In this document: in pieces, positions 23,609 through 37,040 of the stretch
Layout of the letters: every line of letters begins with the position of its first letter
How positions within the stretch are numbered: position 1 is the first letter of the stretch
Assembly (NCBI RefSeq): GCF_032362555.1
Contig: NC_083535.1
Location: 8,060,001 to 8,124,000, forward strand
DNA length: 64,000 nt
Source of the DNA: Amyelois transitella
Lineage: Eukaryota > Arthropoda > Insecta > Lepidoptera > Pyralidae
Direction: 5' to 3'
Notes under the pieces: model-generated
Databases searched by the model: none
What the model was told of the DNA's origin: nothing
What the model saw: only the letters and a program-made list of their open reading frames with translations
Program-made: the position numbers and the translations under genes

Positions 23609-25836
23609 TTACTTTCTTTTATGGTAGGGGCCACCACCGTGGCCGGACCCTAATGCGTTGGTGTAACTATCGCCTCCGAAGCTGCCGTGGCCGCCGAAAC
23701 CGCCACCATGACCACCGAAACTGCCGCCATGACCACCAAAACTGCCACCATGACCGCCGAAACCACCTCCATGTCCACCGCCGCCTAAGTCTGATAAACT
23801 GAAGCTTCCATGACCGTGACCACCTCCGTGACCACCAGAACTGCCACTGAATCCAACACTGTAGCTATCTCCCCCGTGACCGTGACCACCGATGTCACCG
23901 TGGCCGCCTCCTAAACTGTAGCTGTCACCACCATGTCCACCACCTAGAGACAGACCACCTCCAAAACTGCCGTGGTCATCGCCCCCGTGACCTCCTAGGC
24001 TGCCTCCAAAACCACCAGATCCATGACTGTCATGGCTTTCGTGCACACTGTAACTGTCATGACCACCGGATGAAAATCCGCCGCTGCCTCCTCCGACGCT
24101 GTAGCTGTCGTGACCGCCGCCGTGTCCGCCTCCTATAGATAATCCAGCACTGCCGTGGTCATGGCCTCCTCCGAAACCACCGCCGATACTGCCTCCTAAA
24201 TCATGGCTGCCGTGGTCATGGTCTCCTCCGCCGTGACCTCCGCCAAATCCTCCGCTAAAGCCACCTCCAAAGTCATGGCTGCCGTGGTCATGTCCACCTC
24301 CGTGACCTCCTCCAAAGCCACCACCGAAACCGCCTCCATGGCCGCCGCCTAAGTCATAACCTCCGTGACTTCCGTGACCACCCCCAAAATCATGTCCTCC
24401 GTGACTACCTCCGAAATCATGACCTCCGTGACCACCTCCGAAATCATGTCCTCCGTGGCCACCGCCCAAGTCATGTCCTCCGTGGCCACCGCCCAAGTCA
24501 TGTCCACCGTGACCACCGCCTAAGTCGAAACCGCCGTGGCCACCCCCAAAGTCATGTCCTCCATGGCCTCCTCCAATATCGTGTCCGTGCCCTCCAGAGC
24601 TGCTTCCGAAATCGTGTCCGCCGCCATGGCCGCCACCGAATCCGCCTCCAAAGGAGATGCTATGTCCGTGGCCACCGCCGAATCCGCCTCCGAAGCCACC
24701 ACCATGGCCTTTTAGATGATCCACAAAGCCACCATGAAGATGATCAGCTAAGCTGCCTCCGTGACCTCCGCCATGACCACCTCCATACCCCCCTCCACCA
24801 TGGCCATGATCGTCGTGATGTTCATGAACAACTACTTCTTTTGATGAGTGGTGCTCTTCAGGTATATGGACTCGAATGTGAACACTGCAACAAAAATAAA
24901 ATATGGTTACAAAAAGGTGCAAAAGTTACAAGAAAAAAACAAATAGGTATATTGCATTACTGGTTTAAATTAATATATAAGATCGCACAGCAGACAGATA
25001 ATGTGATAGGTACAAGTGAAAACATGTTATAAGTAAGGGTAGTCTACCATTAAAACACAATAGCATGATTTTCACCATTTACCACAATAAAAAGATGCGT
25101 GAGAATCGCTTATAGAAATCTCAACCAAATTGCTCCATCCAGAGTTTTTGCGGTTTCGTCGTGAGCACTTTATTGATAATGTAACCTTTTCACCTTGAAT
25201 TTATTTAATACTGAGTTTTAATAACATGAATAATATCTATAAACTTTGGATGAAATAATTAGGACAAATAAAGGAACATGAAAATACTAACTGTTCATGT
25301 CCAAAAGTCGCGAAGCAGACGCCAACACAAGCCAGAAGTAAACAGCTCGGCTGAAATAACAATAGTCATTAAAGTTCTAAATTATATGAACGCAGAGCTC
25401 CATAATCATAAAGATATGAACGTGCACGTATGATACTTGGTGATCTCATAGTCTTAGAAAGTGGTCACTTTATGTTGTATCAGATAGAATCGGCTTGACC
25501 GAGTGATGTAATGGTATAATGCGCACCCAGTTTCCCATGAATTTCATCACTCATTGTATTGTTTGGGATAATTAAGTGAAGATTTAATTAAATGGCCGAT
25601 TTATGCGTTTTAGATTCTTTAAAATAAATTATTTTCATGACATCACATAGTTACATTAAAATGTGACGTTTTAACATCGAGTTCTTAAATTAAATTAGAT
25701 AAAACTTCATGAAAGATCAATGTCGAGCAAAATAATCCACAATCCACTTATTTTCACATTCCTGTTGCACACCCTAAGGATTTAGCAGAAAGAATTCGCT
25801 TTGAAGACCGCTACTCACAGTAATGTAGGAAGCCAT
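23609..25836 (-). CDS. Secreted Gly/His-rich cuticle-type protein
   Basis: Three coding exons on the minus strand: 25836-25819, 25350-25292 and 24884-23609, giving 450 aa. Borders are GTGAGT/TTTCAG and GTTAGT/TTGCAG, with phases 0 and 2. The start MASYITPSCLLLACVGVCFA is a clear signal peptide, with cleavage near residue 20-23. The mature end HVHIRVHIPEEHH is followed by HEHHDDHGHGGGGYGG and then almost pure Gly/His/Ser/Asp sequence. Eight 9-residue units (HDxGGGHGG) fill residues 127-198. D-S-Y-S-[VL] segments occur further on, and GGHGGSFGGHGGSFGGHG repeats near the C-terminus. Such composition is known for glycine-rich cuticle proteins, whose His and Tyr residues can be cross-linked during sclerotisation or bind metal; both are inferences here. 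A TATA box lies just upstream. A glycine-rich immune protein is a less likely alternative. Confidence 0.88.
24368..24583 (-). repeat. 27-bp coding tandem repeat, eight units
   Basis: Encodes eight successive HDxGGGHGG nonapeptides of the Gly/His-rich protein, with I, F or L at x and a few substitutions (FDL, GGS, HGS). The array is likely to vary in length between alleles. Confidence 0.85.
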
Positions 25837-25933
25837 GTTGCGTGGAAGAACAGTCCGAGTTGAGGACCCTTTCTCCTCACCAACGACTGGTGGTTCAAAA
25901 GTAACTTTGTGACGCTGTAGCCAACGTGTGAGG

Positions 25934-25941
25934 CTTTTATA
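25934..25941 (-). promoter_or_regulatory. TATA box of the Gly/His-rich protein gene
   Basis: TATAAAAG on the minus strand, about 100 bases before the ATG at 25836. A start near 25905-25910 would give a 5' UTR of roughly 70 nt. Confidence 0.75.
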
Positions 25942-26618
25942 TGACAGTGAATGTACAACCCCTACTCCGCCCGGTAAAATGTATCGATAAAGTTTATTCG
26001 AATAATTATACAAAATGCATCTGTTTTAACACCAATACTTTTTAATTAACGTATCATTACTATACATTTGCAGTTTCCTTAACATGTCAGTCTATAATGT
26101 AGTACAAAATACTTAATCAGTATAATATTCAAAGGTATTCATTCATAAAATATTTGGAAAACACTAGTATAATGCGAAAAGTAAAAACGCATCATATCTG
26201 AATTTTATGCCAATTTGTTACAACAATGCCATAGTTTTAGTCTTTTAAATCTAAATACGAGTATATATATCATTTTATTTCTGTTTAATATATAATTTTA
26301 TTTCTGTTTAATTTCGTGTGCTACTTCCGCGATTTTATAAAAATAAATGCCTGTACAATCTATATCTAGTGCCTGTATAATATTTTAGTCTCTGAAAATT
26401 TCTTTAAACTCAACGTTAATTATCGTAAGTGTAAACTTCCTTATCAAATAAAAAAAATAAATGTTAGGGAGATACCTATCTCTCTGAATCATAATAACAG
26501 AGACTTTTTGGCCTGAAGGCCATAGAAAAACACTGGTTAATAAGTTTTTCCTATGATTGACTGCGAAATTTTGCACGGGAAAATAATTAAAAAGCAGCTA
26601 ACATACCATCATCTTTAT

Positions 26619-27132
26619 AACGTCTTGATCTCTTTCAAGGTAGACAGAGTCTCGAGAACACTAAAAAACTACAATTAGCTATACAGCTGACCAGCATGGA
26701 TACATAAAATAAACTTATATTGCAAAATCCTTTAATAGTTAGGTACTCTAATAGCCTTATTCGTAAAAAGGATCAGTGTCCACTATTACGCAAATGAAGT
26801 AATGCGGCTACGAGTGGTTTTGTTTCACATTTTATGGCCGTACACACACGTTTTACAAGTTTCCTATAAAGACAACGCGAAGAAGACTGACCGACATACA
26901 TTAGACGCTGACAAACATAGCATGTAAGTAGATGGGTGTAAAAATGTAGGCCATGAAAACAATGCAAACATAGTAACCTACGTACATATAATCTTGAAAA
27001 AACAGAAGTATATCATAATGATAGAATAGAGATTCAAATAGTGACAGGTCGCTAGTCTATCGTCAAGAAGAATCCAAATATTATTAGCTTTTACTTTGAT
27101 TGGCTTTTACAATGTCCACGGGAAGAAAGAAG
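26619..27132 (-). mobile_element. Family A element interrupted by ~320 bp
   Basis: 26619-26692 carries the first part of a minus-orientation copy (ACGTCTTGATCTCTTTCAAG, GTAGACAGAGTCTCGA, AGCTATACAGCTGA). 27016-27132 carries the continuation (AATGATAGAATAGAGATTCA, ATAGTGACAGGTCGCTAGTC, CAATGTCCACGGGAAG). The blocks are collinear with other copies, so 26693-27015 appears to be a later insertion of unknown type. Confidence 0.55.
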
Positions 27133-27714
27133 TTGAAAGATGACTCTCTACATACCCCTCGCCGAAAGTAATTTTATATATTAATGTATCAGCAGTTCCA
27201 GCGGCAGACATACCTATAGTTCCAATCATACTCATAAAGTGAAAAATCTTTTTCACTCATAAGATAAAAAAGAATCTAGTTTTCCATATTCACTCACAAT
27301 CAGTAATACTTTATTTTAGTATACATACAATCAAATAAAAGGTAATAAATCTTTACATTAATAATATTATACGTAAATTATAAAGAGGTAACCTTTGTGG
27401 TTTATGGTCTTACATGGTCATAAGTTATATAAGTAGTTTCCTTGGGACCTGTGGTTGTTAAAGACAAACATTTCTTCTTGAAATAATCACGGGATTTGAC
27501 GCTGCAATAATTTTAAGCGTTAGGTACATACTTTTTCATCCCGGTTGCGTTCTCTCTCCAAGCAAAGTCCGTTTCCCGCCTATGACCACGGTGCTTAGTT
27601 AGGAGATATTAGCTTTTTATAAGAACTCCCGTCCTGACCTCAGCTAACTTTAAAGGGAAACCTAATCCTGTTTTAAACTTTGATAGATGTATGTTTCCGT
27701 ATATACCAATTATT

Positions 27715-27905
27715 AGACGAGAGAGCCCGCAGCTCCGCCCGCGATAAAACGAAAATCCCGTTATCTCCCTTTTCATGGGAATTTCAAAAAATCTTAGCAG
27801 ATGTCTACATCATAGCAACTATGTATCTGTATGCCAAATTTCAGCTCTAACGTTCCAATAGTTTGGGGTGTGTGTTGATAAATCAGTCAGTGAGTCACCT
27901 TAGAG
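27715..27905 (+). repeat. Dispersed repeat, family D
   Basis: GAGCCCGCAGCTCCGCCCGC, then TCCCTTTTCATGGGAATTTC, ATGCCAAATTTCAGCTCTAA and GATAAATCAGTCAGTGAGTC. This is the typical order of a widespread lepidopteran non-coding repeat. A small diverged piece may lie at 31905-31995. Confidence 0.5.
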
Positions 27906-30900
27906 TTTTTAAATATTTTATCAGTGATTCTTTTATGGTTTACGCAATAAAGTTACATAATTCATTTTTGAATAATTTTTGCTCTGAAAATGAAACGGAG
28001 ATACATATTGCGTAATCCCTATCCTTATATCTTTTGATTTTTATTAAGCATGATTATATTACGGAGTTGAGTGCTAGAGTCTACTGGTTGGGCTTACTAT
28101 CAATCAAAAGAAAAGTCACCAACATATTATTATAAAATTTGTTGTCATGGGCAAAAGATCCCGTGGTTAATCACTAATTCGCTGGCCTGCCCAGATGAAC
28201 TGTCAGCATGGAAAAAATGTAGGTACCTATACTCCAACGCACAATTGACTTTCAAGGAACCTTCAGCGATGAACGAGACCACTCAGAAGAAGATAGACTA
28301 AGTTAAGAAATTCTAAAAAAGTCAAAGATCAAGGGCGAGCTACTATAGAGGACCCTTCGATTATCTATCCCCGAGCTTATACGGAACAAACGCCAGGAGA
28401 ATGATGATAATATGGACTGTTTAACAAACAAGGCAAATGACAGAGTGTAAAAAAATATTAAATATAGTTTATGTATACCTTTGAAACCTATTATTGTGTT
28501 ATCAAAATACGTCAACTAGGAGACTAATAAACAGATTCCTACGCGTGATAGCTAGGTATGAAGATTCAAACCACAAAAGAAACTATAATCCAACAAATCG
28601 TTTAAGATTTCTAATAGAAACTTTTCTATTTCCCTTTGATATTTGGTATTTCTTTAAACATGTAGCTACTACAACATAGCATTAAAAATCATACGCCTGA
28701 AAGCTAATTTTTTTTTTTAATATAAACAAGTTTTGTACATTATCACGGTCACAAGTTGACGCCTCCTCAGTCAAGGCAACGAACGGACATGTAACCAGGA
28801 CAAACGTCAGACGAATGAAGGCTGGCAAAAATTGCCTCTTAGGTTACAATATACCTAGATCATAAATCTCCAATCAAAATATAATTCAAATGCTCTAGGT
28901 TTGCAATAGAAGAGCTATTTGAAATATTTCCATCATCCAATCAACTCAAACCTTGAATTAAACTAGATGGACCATTGACCGAGTTTGCTAGCGATCATGC
29001 ACGGCTATTTTCTAACAAAGATAATTCCGGCGCAGTTGCATCAGATTACGATGTGATTGTATAACTCGGCTGTTTACATGCAGTCTTGGTTTCTTTGTGG
29101 AGAGCGCACACTGCCCATTGATATTTTTGAATGTCAAAGCGTTGTGTCATCAATTATGTTTACATTAACATGTAGGAACATAATACTAGATGATGTTCCG
29201 TTCACTTGGTTCTCGGAAACCATTAGATTCTAAGATAGTCCGTTGAACTAAACGGAGAGTCGTGAATCTTGCTATTCATTTAATTTTTTCTGGGCAGAAA
29301 CTAATGTGGTGCGATCATGATACTTGTTCAAAGAAAAAAAAAAGATCGTAATAACCTTTCAACTACGTGATTTGCTGATAACATCCAATCGTTTTACAGG
29401 ATGATTTGTGTTTTGGGTGGATTAGGTTTAGACTTAGGAAACTATAAAACTTAAAGGTTGAATGGTTAAATGAGATTTATCTCATAAATCAGACAGTTGA
29501 CCTAACTAACTCTATCTTAATTAAGCCACATTATGACAGCTCCAACGTACCTACTATCTACTTGGTAAAGAGTGCAGTACAAGTTTTGGGACGTAAGTTA
29601 TTTTTTAGTAACAAGTGCTTTTAAATGAATATAAAGTGAAACAGATTTAAAAGCACATGTACCTAATAATTCTTTTAATTATAGGTATCTTTTTAACACG
29701 GGGTCTCGTTACTTTCGAGATACAAAGTTTCTAATGATTACTGATGTGACATTAGGTACGCTTCTAATTATGATCCACTATATTTTAGTACGAAAAAATA
29801 TATTCCTACGTGCTTTTAAATAATTTCATATTACTGCGAACGATACACAAGTCGCTCCGTTAGTTTCCACGAACGAATTGTGTTTTTATTTTGCACATCT
29901 TAATCTGAGACAATACGTGAGACGGCCTTACGTAAGGCGGGCTTGAATAATGTCTAAATTTTGCTAGTTATTTTGCAGAACCAAATAGGCTTTAGGCATC
30001 GCTTTAGTCCACAATTCACAACACTCTAGACAAAGTAACAATGGAAAACAAAAAATCATCTTCATTGTATTCTTATAGCGTTTTTACACACCATATTTAC
30101 GTAGGTACTTAAACGTTAATAAATACGAGATATTTAGGTATTTATAAATATAGAGAATTTTTCAGCAATTTAAATACTAATTATTTTTCATTTAAAATAA
30201 TAATCCTAATCGTTTTAATACGAGTAAACTATAAATAGGAATTTGAGTTGAGTGCGTTTGATGTTTCAATCTGCCTGATGGTAAGCAAGGCTCTAAGGTA
30301 AACTCAAATACTGCCTTTTCATTCGAAAATACCTAAGTTATATAATCGGATAACAGAGTAGAGTACTAGTGTAGGGAATTCTATATTTTAGCTGTTTGCA
30401 TAATAAATGATTGAGTCAATTGCGAAATGCTTTGGGTAGGGATGTCGACCACATGTAAAACGATGTCCACGCTATGTCATCCGATGATGGAAGGATGAAG
30501 GAAGGCAGTTTCAACACACACCCTCCAAAAATAAAGCCTGTAAAAGACTCACTACCAGTCGACAGTGTTCAAGTACCTGCAACCGAAGTCATCTTGTTAT
30601 CAATAAGGCTCTTTCCCTTATGTCGATAGCTTCCGGGTCTTAGAGAATACGGGCAGCTTGTCTCATTATAACGAGCAGAACCTACTCCATACAGGCGAGG
30701 ACCTAAGCTAATAGGTTCATCAATTAGTCGGGGTAAAATTATCATTGAACCTCTAGAGGACGCCCACCTTTATTTAAGCATTTGGTATAGATCAGAGTTA
30801 AGCTTTATGCAATATAACAAACTACTAAAAACACAATTTCCATCTAGGTAGATAAAACTAAACGTTGTAGAAGTTTAAAAAAAACATATCGACTAATAAT

Positions 30901-32599
30901 CAAATATTAAAACCATATATATAAGATACCCTAAAAGTTAAACATAAATAAATATGTGCCCAATAATGTAATAGTAAACCGGTAAAAGTTTAAAGACACA
31001 CTTTGGTCGGAAACCGATTATATAATTCGGTTAATACGTGGTCGTTTAATCGAGCACTTCCTGTCCTTCATATGGTCTAAAACTCCATAGTTACGATAAC
31101 TATGGTGAGACGACCATTAAAATCTGTCCTCAAATAAGTTTACAGGGTCAATGTAACCTGTAATAATTGTTATGAATTTTAATAATTGTGCATTACAGTT
31201 GGTCCCTAACACGCGAAAAGACTGATTTTAGAGATAGGTAACTACTAAAGTGATGGCCATAAGGATGGCATGATATTAGGTCGTAAGTTTGAAACTCATT
31301 CAGATTTATGTTACAAGATACTAAAGATTCTATCTTGATTTTAAAAATAATTATAGAACCTAACGTAGATCCTGAGTCTGATACCTTCCTGTGAAGTAAA
31401 AAACGACTAAAAGACAAACATTCGCAAGAACCACAACCAATGGAGTCACATTAGCAGAACGTTGTTTTGTAAATATGGACTAAACTCGGGAGCTTTGAAC
31501 TAAATATATGCATTGGAAAAATGCATTTTAAAAACTAAATTTTATTATACCCACAGATTACGTATATATTACTATAACTACCTACCTAGTTGTTATGCCT
31601 ACTTATTCAATCAAATGCAAAGCGGTCACCGACCGATGACCGCGTCAGGAAGAAAATGAACTTGAATTCGCCAACAGCCATTAGGTACACCTATTTGCTT
31701 TCAATTTATCTTATATGTTAACCGAAAATGTCCGAAGTTGAAAAAAACAACATACCTACAACACGTATCAAAGAATTTTCATCCTTATTAGGAAAGTCAT
31801 AATGATGATTAGATTAATCTCTGCAAATCAAGAAAAGGTGATTTCTCGTTGTTTATAACAGAAATAATTATATGACTGCGATTACGTTGGTACGTTCACT
31901 TTTTATTTTTAGAGAGGAAGTTTCCGCCGCTTATGTAACCACCTATCTGTATGCCCTATGTCTGCTCTTATGACCCTAATAAACTATTCATATTATGTAG
32001 CACGATATCAATAATATATACACATACATACATAAAATAATCACACCTCTTTCCCGGCTGGTGTTTCGATCCCTGCGTATTTGTTTCGCTTTATTATATT
32101 GCTTGAACAGAGTTTGAATGTGTATGAAGCTAAAAAACTATGCAGAGATCAAAAGGTTTGAACTTTACATATATAAAATTATTTAAATATATGAAAATAT
32201 ACAAAGAAATACAATCGATTCATCCGTTTAGGAGAAACGATACGATGACACAGACAGACACGTTAAAGTTGTACCTAACTCCTCGTATTTTTTCCGAAGT
32301 TAAAACGCCCACAGATGAATTATATATATAAGAAGGTACCTACTTATAGTTGTTTAGTTGCGGCCACTAGTTGAAATTCACACTAACCATACCAGTTCAT
32401 ACGTAACAATGGGTCAGTAAGGCGAACAGGAAGATTTAATAACCATGTACAAACCGACCATGCGATTTTGCCGTTTCATTCTTGTATAACCGTGGTGGCT
32501 TATAAATACGATTCCAATTAATTCGATTGCGTAGAACTTCTTCGCATCAAATGTTAATGTAAGAAAAAATCATTCACATTTATCTGCGCTCTACTTTTC

Positions 32600-32840
32600 A
32601 GGCCACTGCGAAAAAAAAGGTTTTAGGTATGCATGAGAGACTGTGCGTGCAGGACAGGACTGAGGACTTATAGGAGACGAAAAACAAAGGGCCATTTAAT
32701 CCGACATGACCAATGTTTCAGGACAATAGTAAATAGGTTTGTTTATATAAAAATAGGAAAAATTGGTAGAAAGAGGGAAAGAGAAAGACCAAGAATAACT
32801 ATTTTGATCATTGACTTATTATATTACTTGAACAAATAAA
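32600..32840 (+). pseudogene. LINE reverse-transcriptase C-terminal tail remnant
   Basis: The frame 32633-32839 encodes RRRKTKGHLIRHDQCF, then GKIGRKRERERPRITI. This resembles the end of many LINE ORF2 proteins (GHIxRHD ... GKRGRGRPR). No upstream reverse transcriptase is present, so it is a short degraded fragment and not a host gene. Confidence 0.45.
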
Positions 32841-33413
32841 GGAAACAGTAAATATCAACTTACCATACAAATAAAAATAGCAGAGAAAAGAGATGAATGG
32901 ACGATGCTCAAGAGTAAGCTCTTTTTATGAAGTTAATAAGGTGCATTAGGTATAATAGTTGCTATTATCAGTAAGTGTATTTAAAGTAGAAAGCTAATCT
33001 TAGGACAGTGAACCTGTTTCCAGTCAGGAACTACATATCGGAAGTGACGTAGTAATGTCGGACTAACCTGTTCCTAGAGTAGGCATTTCGCACAGCAGGC
33101 AAGTTATAGCGTCTACACTACAATCTCGTCGATAAGCAACAAAATTGCATGGAAAATCCCCCTCCTGCTTGCGCTTTTATTAGTACCTAGTAAGTACGTA
33201 TTAGTTTTCACAGCACTATTCTCTCAGTGGTATAGTTTTGGATCTACCACACCACCAGGTGTATGGCAGATGAAATGGTATGGTAGTTCCTCAGTAGAAA
33301 TGAGCATCCTTGCGGCAACTTGGTTGCAACCTTCCTATTTGCAAAGTAAATCGGTGGGAAAATTGCAACCAAAACTCGTACCTATTTAGGTAAATAATTC
33401 AAAATTGCAACCA

Positions 33414-33481
33414 AAACTCGTACCTATTTAAATAATTCTCAATAGTGAACTATTGAGAATTATTTAAATAGGTACGAGTTT
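33414..33481. repeat. Perfect inverted repeat, 33-bp arms, 2-nt loop
   Basis: Arms 33414-33446 and 33449-33481 are exact reverse complements (starting AAACTCGTACCTATTTAAAT); the central bases are GA. Part of arm 1, with the preceding AAAATTGCAACC, is also present as a direct repeat about 42 bp upstream (33358-33388). Confidence 0.92.
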
Positions 33482-36400
33482 CTCAATATATTTTTTCGTT
33501 TTACTTTAGGTCATCATTCAAAATACATCAAATTATTTTGAGGATTACAATACAATATATTACGTAAGGATTAAAAACAAAATTATATCTATATATTGTT
33601 TCGATAAAACTTGTAAATATTATTGTAAAAAAACATTTAATGTTAAAACTTTATTGTTGAAATATCAATTTGTTTCAGATGCAATAACATCAAACATGCA
33701 TACATTCAGATTACATCGATGAACTTTAAAAATATTACTTATACAAAATGATCTCTGCACAACTTGTTCACAGCTCAGATTTCTGAAATTGGAAAAGTAA
33801 CTTAATATTATATGATAGACGGTAGATTAAGTGATGAGATGCTAAATTTAGAAGTGATAACAGAAAGTCGGTTTGATTAAAATTTAAATTGGAAATGGTG
33901 TATTGTAATTACAACTGACATCTTAATAAATTATTGACAAGGTTTGTAAAATATAACCCAAAAAACTAAATTGAAATAGCTTCATCCGTTTGTGAGCTAA
34001 GATGACACAGACAGACAGACACGTCAAACTTATAACACCCCTCTTATTGCATAGGGCGTTAAAAATTTACTGTGTATGATTGTAACAACTACCGAGATTC
34101 GCCTGAAAAGTTTTCATATAAGAAAGAAGTGCCGAGTGGAAATATATTCACATAGACGAAAAAATAAAATTTGGTACTAAAGAAAGACGAAAAATAGAAA
34201 ATTAAAATGTGAATGAATTCATAATGTGACTGCCTCTTGTCTACATAAAGCATACAAAGGTATTATTGTTACCACAATCTCATGCGCCGAATTTCGTTAC
34301 TTTAATGAGTACCTACAAATCTTTCGTAATACGAGACGACACAAACTATAATAGATTTCGTTTTATATCGCTGTGCGAAGCCCTAGATAATGAGACACAC
34401 ATAATTTCAATGATACAACGACGTTATTGTCCATGCAATAATGTACTTTAAAACCTAATAATTATCATTAATTAAAAAAGAATAAGATATTATAAATCTA
34501 CAAAGCAATAACTAATGAGACATTTTAAACATAATGGCTTCCGCCCGGAGCTATACCCATGTAAACATTTCAAGGACAAAAGCTAGATTATAGTAAACTG
34601 TGGATAAAAAAGAAACAAAATTTAATCAAATCTTCAGGGATAGCTTAAAACTACCAAAAGTACTTATGAAGTTAGTTTTGATTCTGGAATACAGAAATTT
34701 ATCTACATTTAAACTACAGAGAGGAATACAAAATAAATATTTCATGATAAGTAACATAAGTTTATCAATGTAAATATTAAAATATTTCTTAACATACATA
34801 CAGAGGTTATGAGTTAATATTATCAACTATAAAATTACAGAAAGGTGTTAACATTTGTAAAGAAGTCTCACATAATATATCATTTTAATTAAATGCAATA
34901 ACAATACAGTATATATAATTGAATAGTTGTACATAGATCAGTCGGTACCTATATACAAGGTCCTTTAGAAACTGCACAATCGTCGCATTTCCTGTTCCGA
35001 AGCAGATTCACTGTAAAAACACGTTTATTAAGTACATCAGCTATGAAAATGCTCAATGTCTACCATACAACAGTAAAATTGTACATGTATATTAAATATA
35101 ATATAGATAATTATCTCATTACGTACTAGTAAAGCGTTCGCATTACATGGATTCACTAAACAAGTATAGATTAGAGAAATGCAAAGATTAACCCTTGTAA
35201 TTGAAGATGATTATATCGATTTTTCTGTAATAATTGAATCACCCTATAGAATTCGGAATAATATAAGACTAAAGAAGTGGTAAGTACTAGTGAATGTGAG
35301 GGCGCAGGTAATAACTAACAAACCACCATAGATAAACCAATATGTGCGATGTAAGAAGTTTCTATTGTATTTTAATATTCCGATTTCTATGATCAATTTT
35401 AAAGAAACAAGTTTTAATCGACAATTATCAAAATGACTAAAATAAAAAAAATCACGGAATGATTAAATAAGTAACGATAAAGTTTTGATAATTTCTCCAT
35501 ATTACTTTTGTTAATCAGACCTAACGTAGGCTAAACATAGTTGTTAAACCACACTAAAACAATAATGTAAATTATTTCTACAGATATAATTAACAAATAC
35601 AGTACAACAATTTAGATCCACTAATTAGTAATATCAAGATAGATATGTCTACTTTGCAAATTATATTGTTTACAGAATTTTTACTTGTTTACTTTTAAAT
35701 ATGTTTATTAATGTACTTAAGAGGGAGCTACAACACAAGGTTCTATGTCTGTAGGCGATAGAAGCTTAATTACAATTTATTTGGGAAGGCATACTATATC
35801 TTTGTAATTGTATACATATCCTTATATTATTTTGTTAAATTCAAGGCTCTCCTATAGGCTATAAGAATATTTTAAGATGCAATATAGATATCGCAATGTG
35901 TTTAATATAAGCCTTTGAAAATTACAATATTTTAAGCAAAAACTATATTTTTAATAAGGCAGACGGGTTAGAATATTTGTTTAATTGAATTTACGCGATT
36001 TTGAAGGCATTTTTTGTATTCAAGTTGTACACTAGGTCCTTTTTGTCTGTTTTGTTTAGACATTACCTATACTCCTAAAATACGCTATTTGATTACAGAA
36101 TATTGTGATAAATAGTTCATTAGAGTTCCAATAATGTCAATTAATTTTATAACTTAAACATTTATGATACGTATAAACCAGTCGACATGTCCTCTTTCTT
36201 TTCATATAACTCTGATTCTGCATTAGGTATTTCAAATTGCAATAGGTGAATCCGAACCAACTAAACTACTAGGCGTATGACTGCTCGTTGTGTGAACCCG
36301 CTTACTTACAAATAGTTTGATGCAGCGTGCCCTTACGGAATTTATTAATATTATTTCTGTGACCAAAATAAAAAAAATAAATTGTACAAGCTGTTTTTGC

Positions 36401-37040
36401 ATCATTCATTGCTAAATTGAATAACTTGGTGCTGACATTATAGGGTAGGCAAATTTATCAAATTTCGTTCAAAAAATTTCAACAGTTATAATAATATCCT
36501 AATGTATATTGTCATAAATATTTAAAAGAGATCAAATATATTTTAACTAGATATACTTACTACATAATTGTGTATAAAAATAAAAATATAATTATCATTT
36601 TTACATAAACATAGGTAGAATTATTGTAACGTCTTAATTAGGAACTAATTGTAAGAATAAAATTGATTGCAAATTATTGTTTCCAAATTATTAAAATTAT
36701 ATTTTAAGAAGCGACTAAAATTTACAAATAATTGCTTGATTGAAAAATATTGTCAATGCACAAAATTACATAGGACTAAATTTATCATACATAATGAACC
36801 ACTAAAATATGATAAAAAAACTATATTAAATCGAAAAACTAAATGGACCATAAACTAATTGCATGTTAACATACAAAATAAGATGTGATGAAAAGAGAAG
36901 AAAAATAACCACATTGATGATAGTTTCGATCTTTGTTAAAAGGCGTACCTCGGGCTCCTCTCCAGAGAAACCTCACCAGGTTTAACAAACCGGGACTAAC
37001 GCCAGGAGGGAGTCGATACAATAACAATCTACCAAGAACA

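Larger units (their letters stand above)
25942..37040. other. ~11-kb gene-poor region
   Basis: No gene model. It includes an interrupted family A element (26619-27132), a family D repeat (27715-27905), a LINE-tail remnant (32600-32840), a long hairpin (33414-33481) and a family B fragment near 36940-37015. A short block at 31905-31995 (CTATCTGTATGCCCTATGTC) resembles family D. The sequence 34400-36900 is very AT-rich and looks empty. Confidence 0.55.

Noticed and set aside
24520-24705. Second frame within the Gly/His-rich exon
   Set aside because: The 27-bp repeats keep an alternative frame open; composition and signal peptide support only the Gly/His frame.
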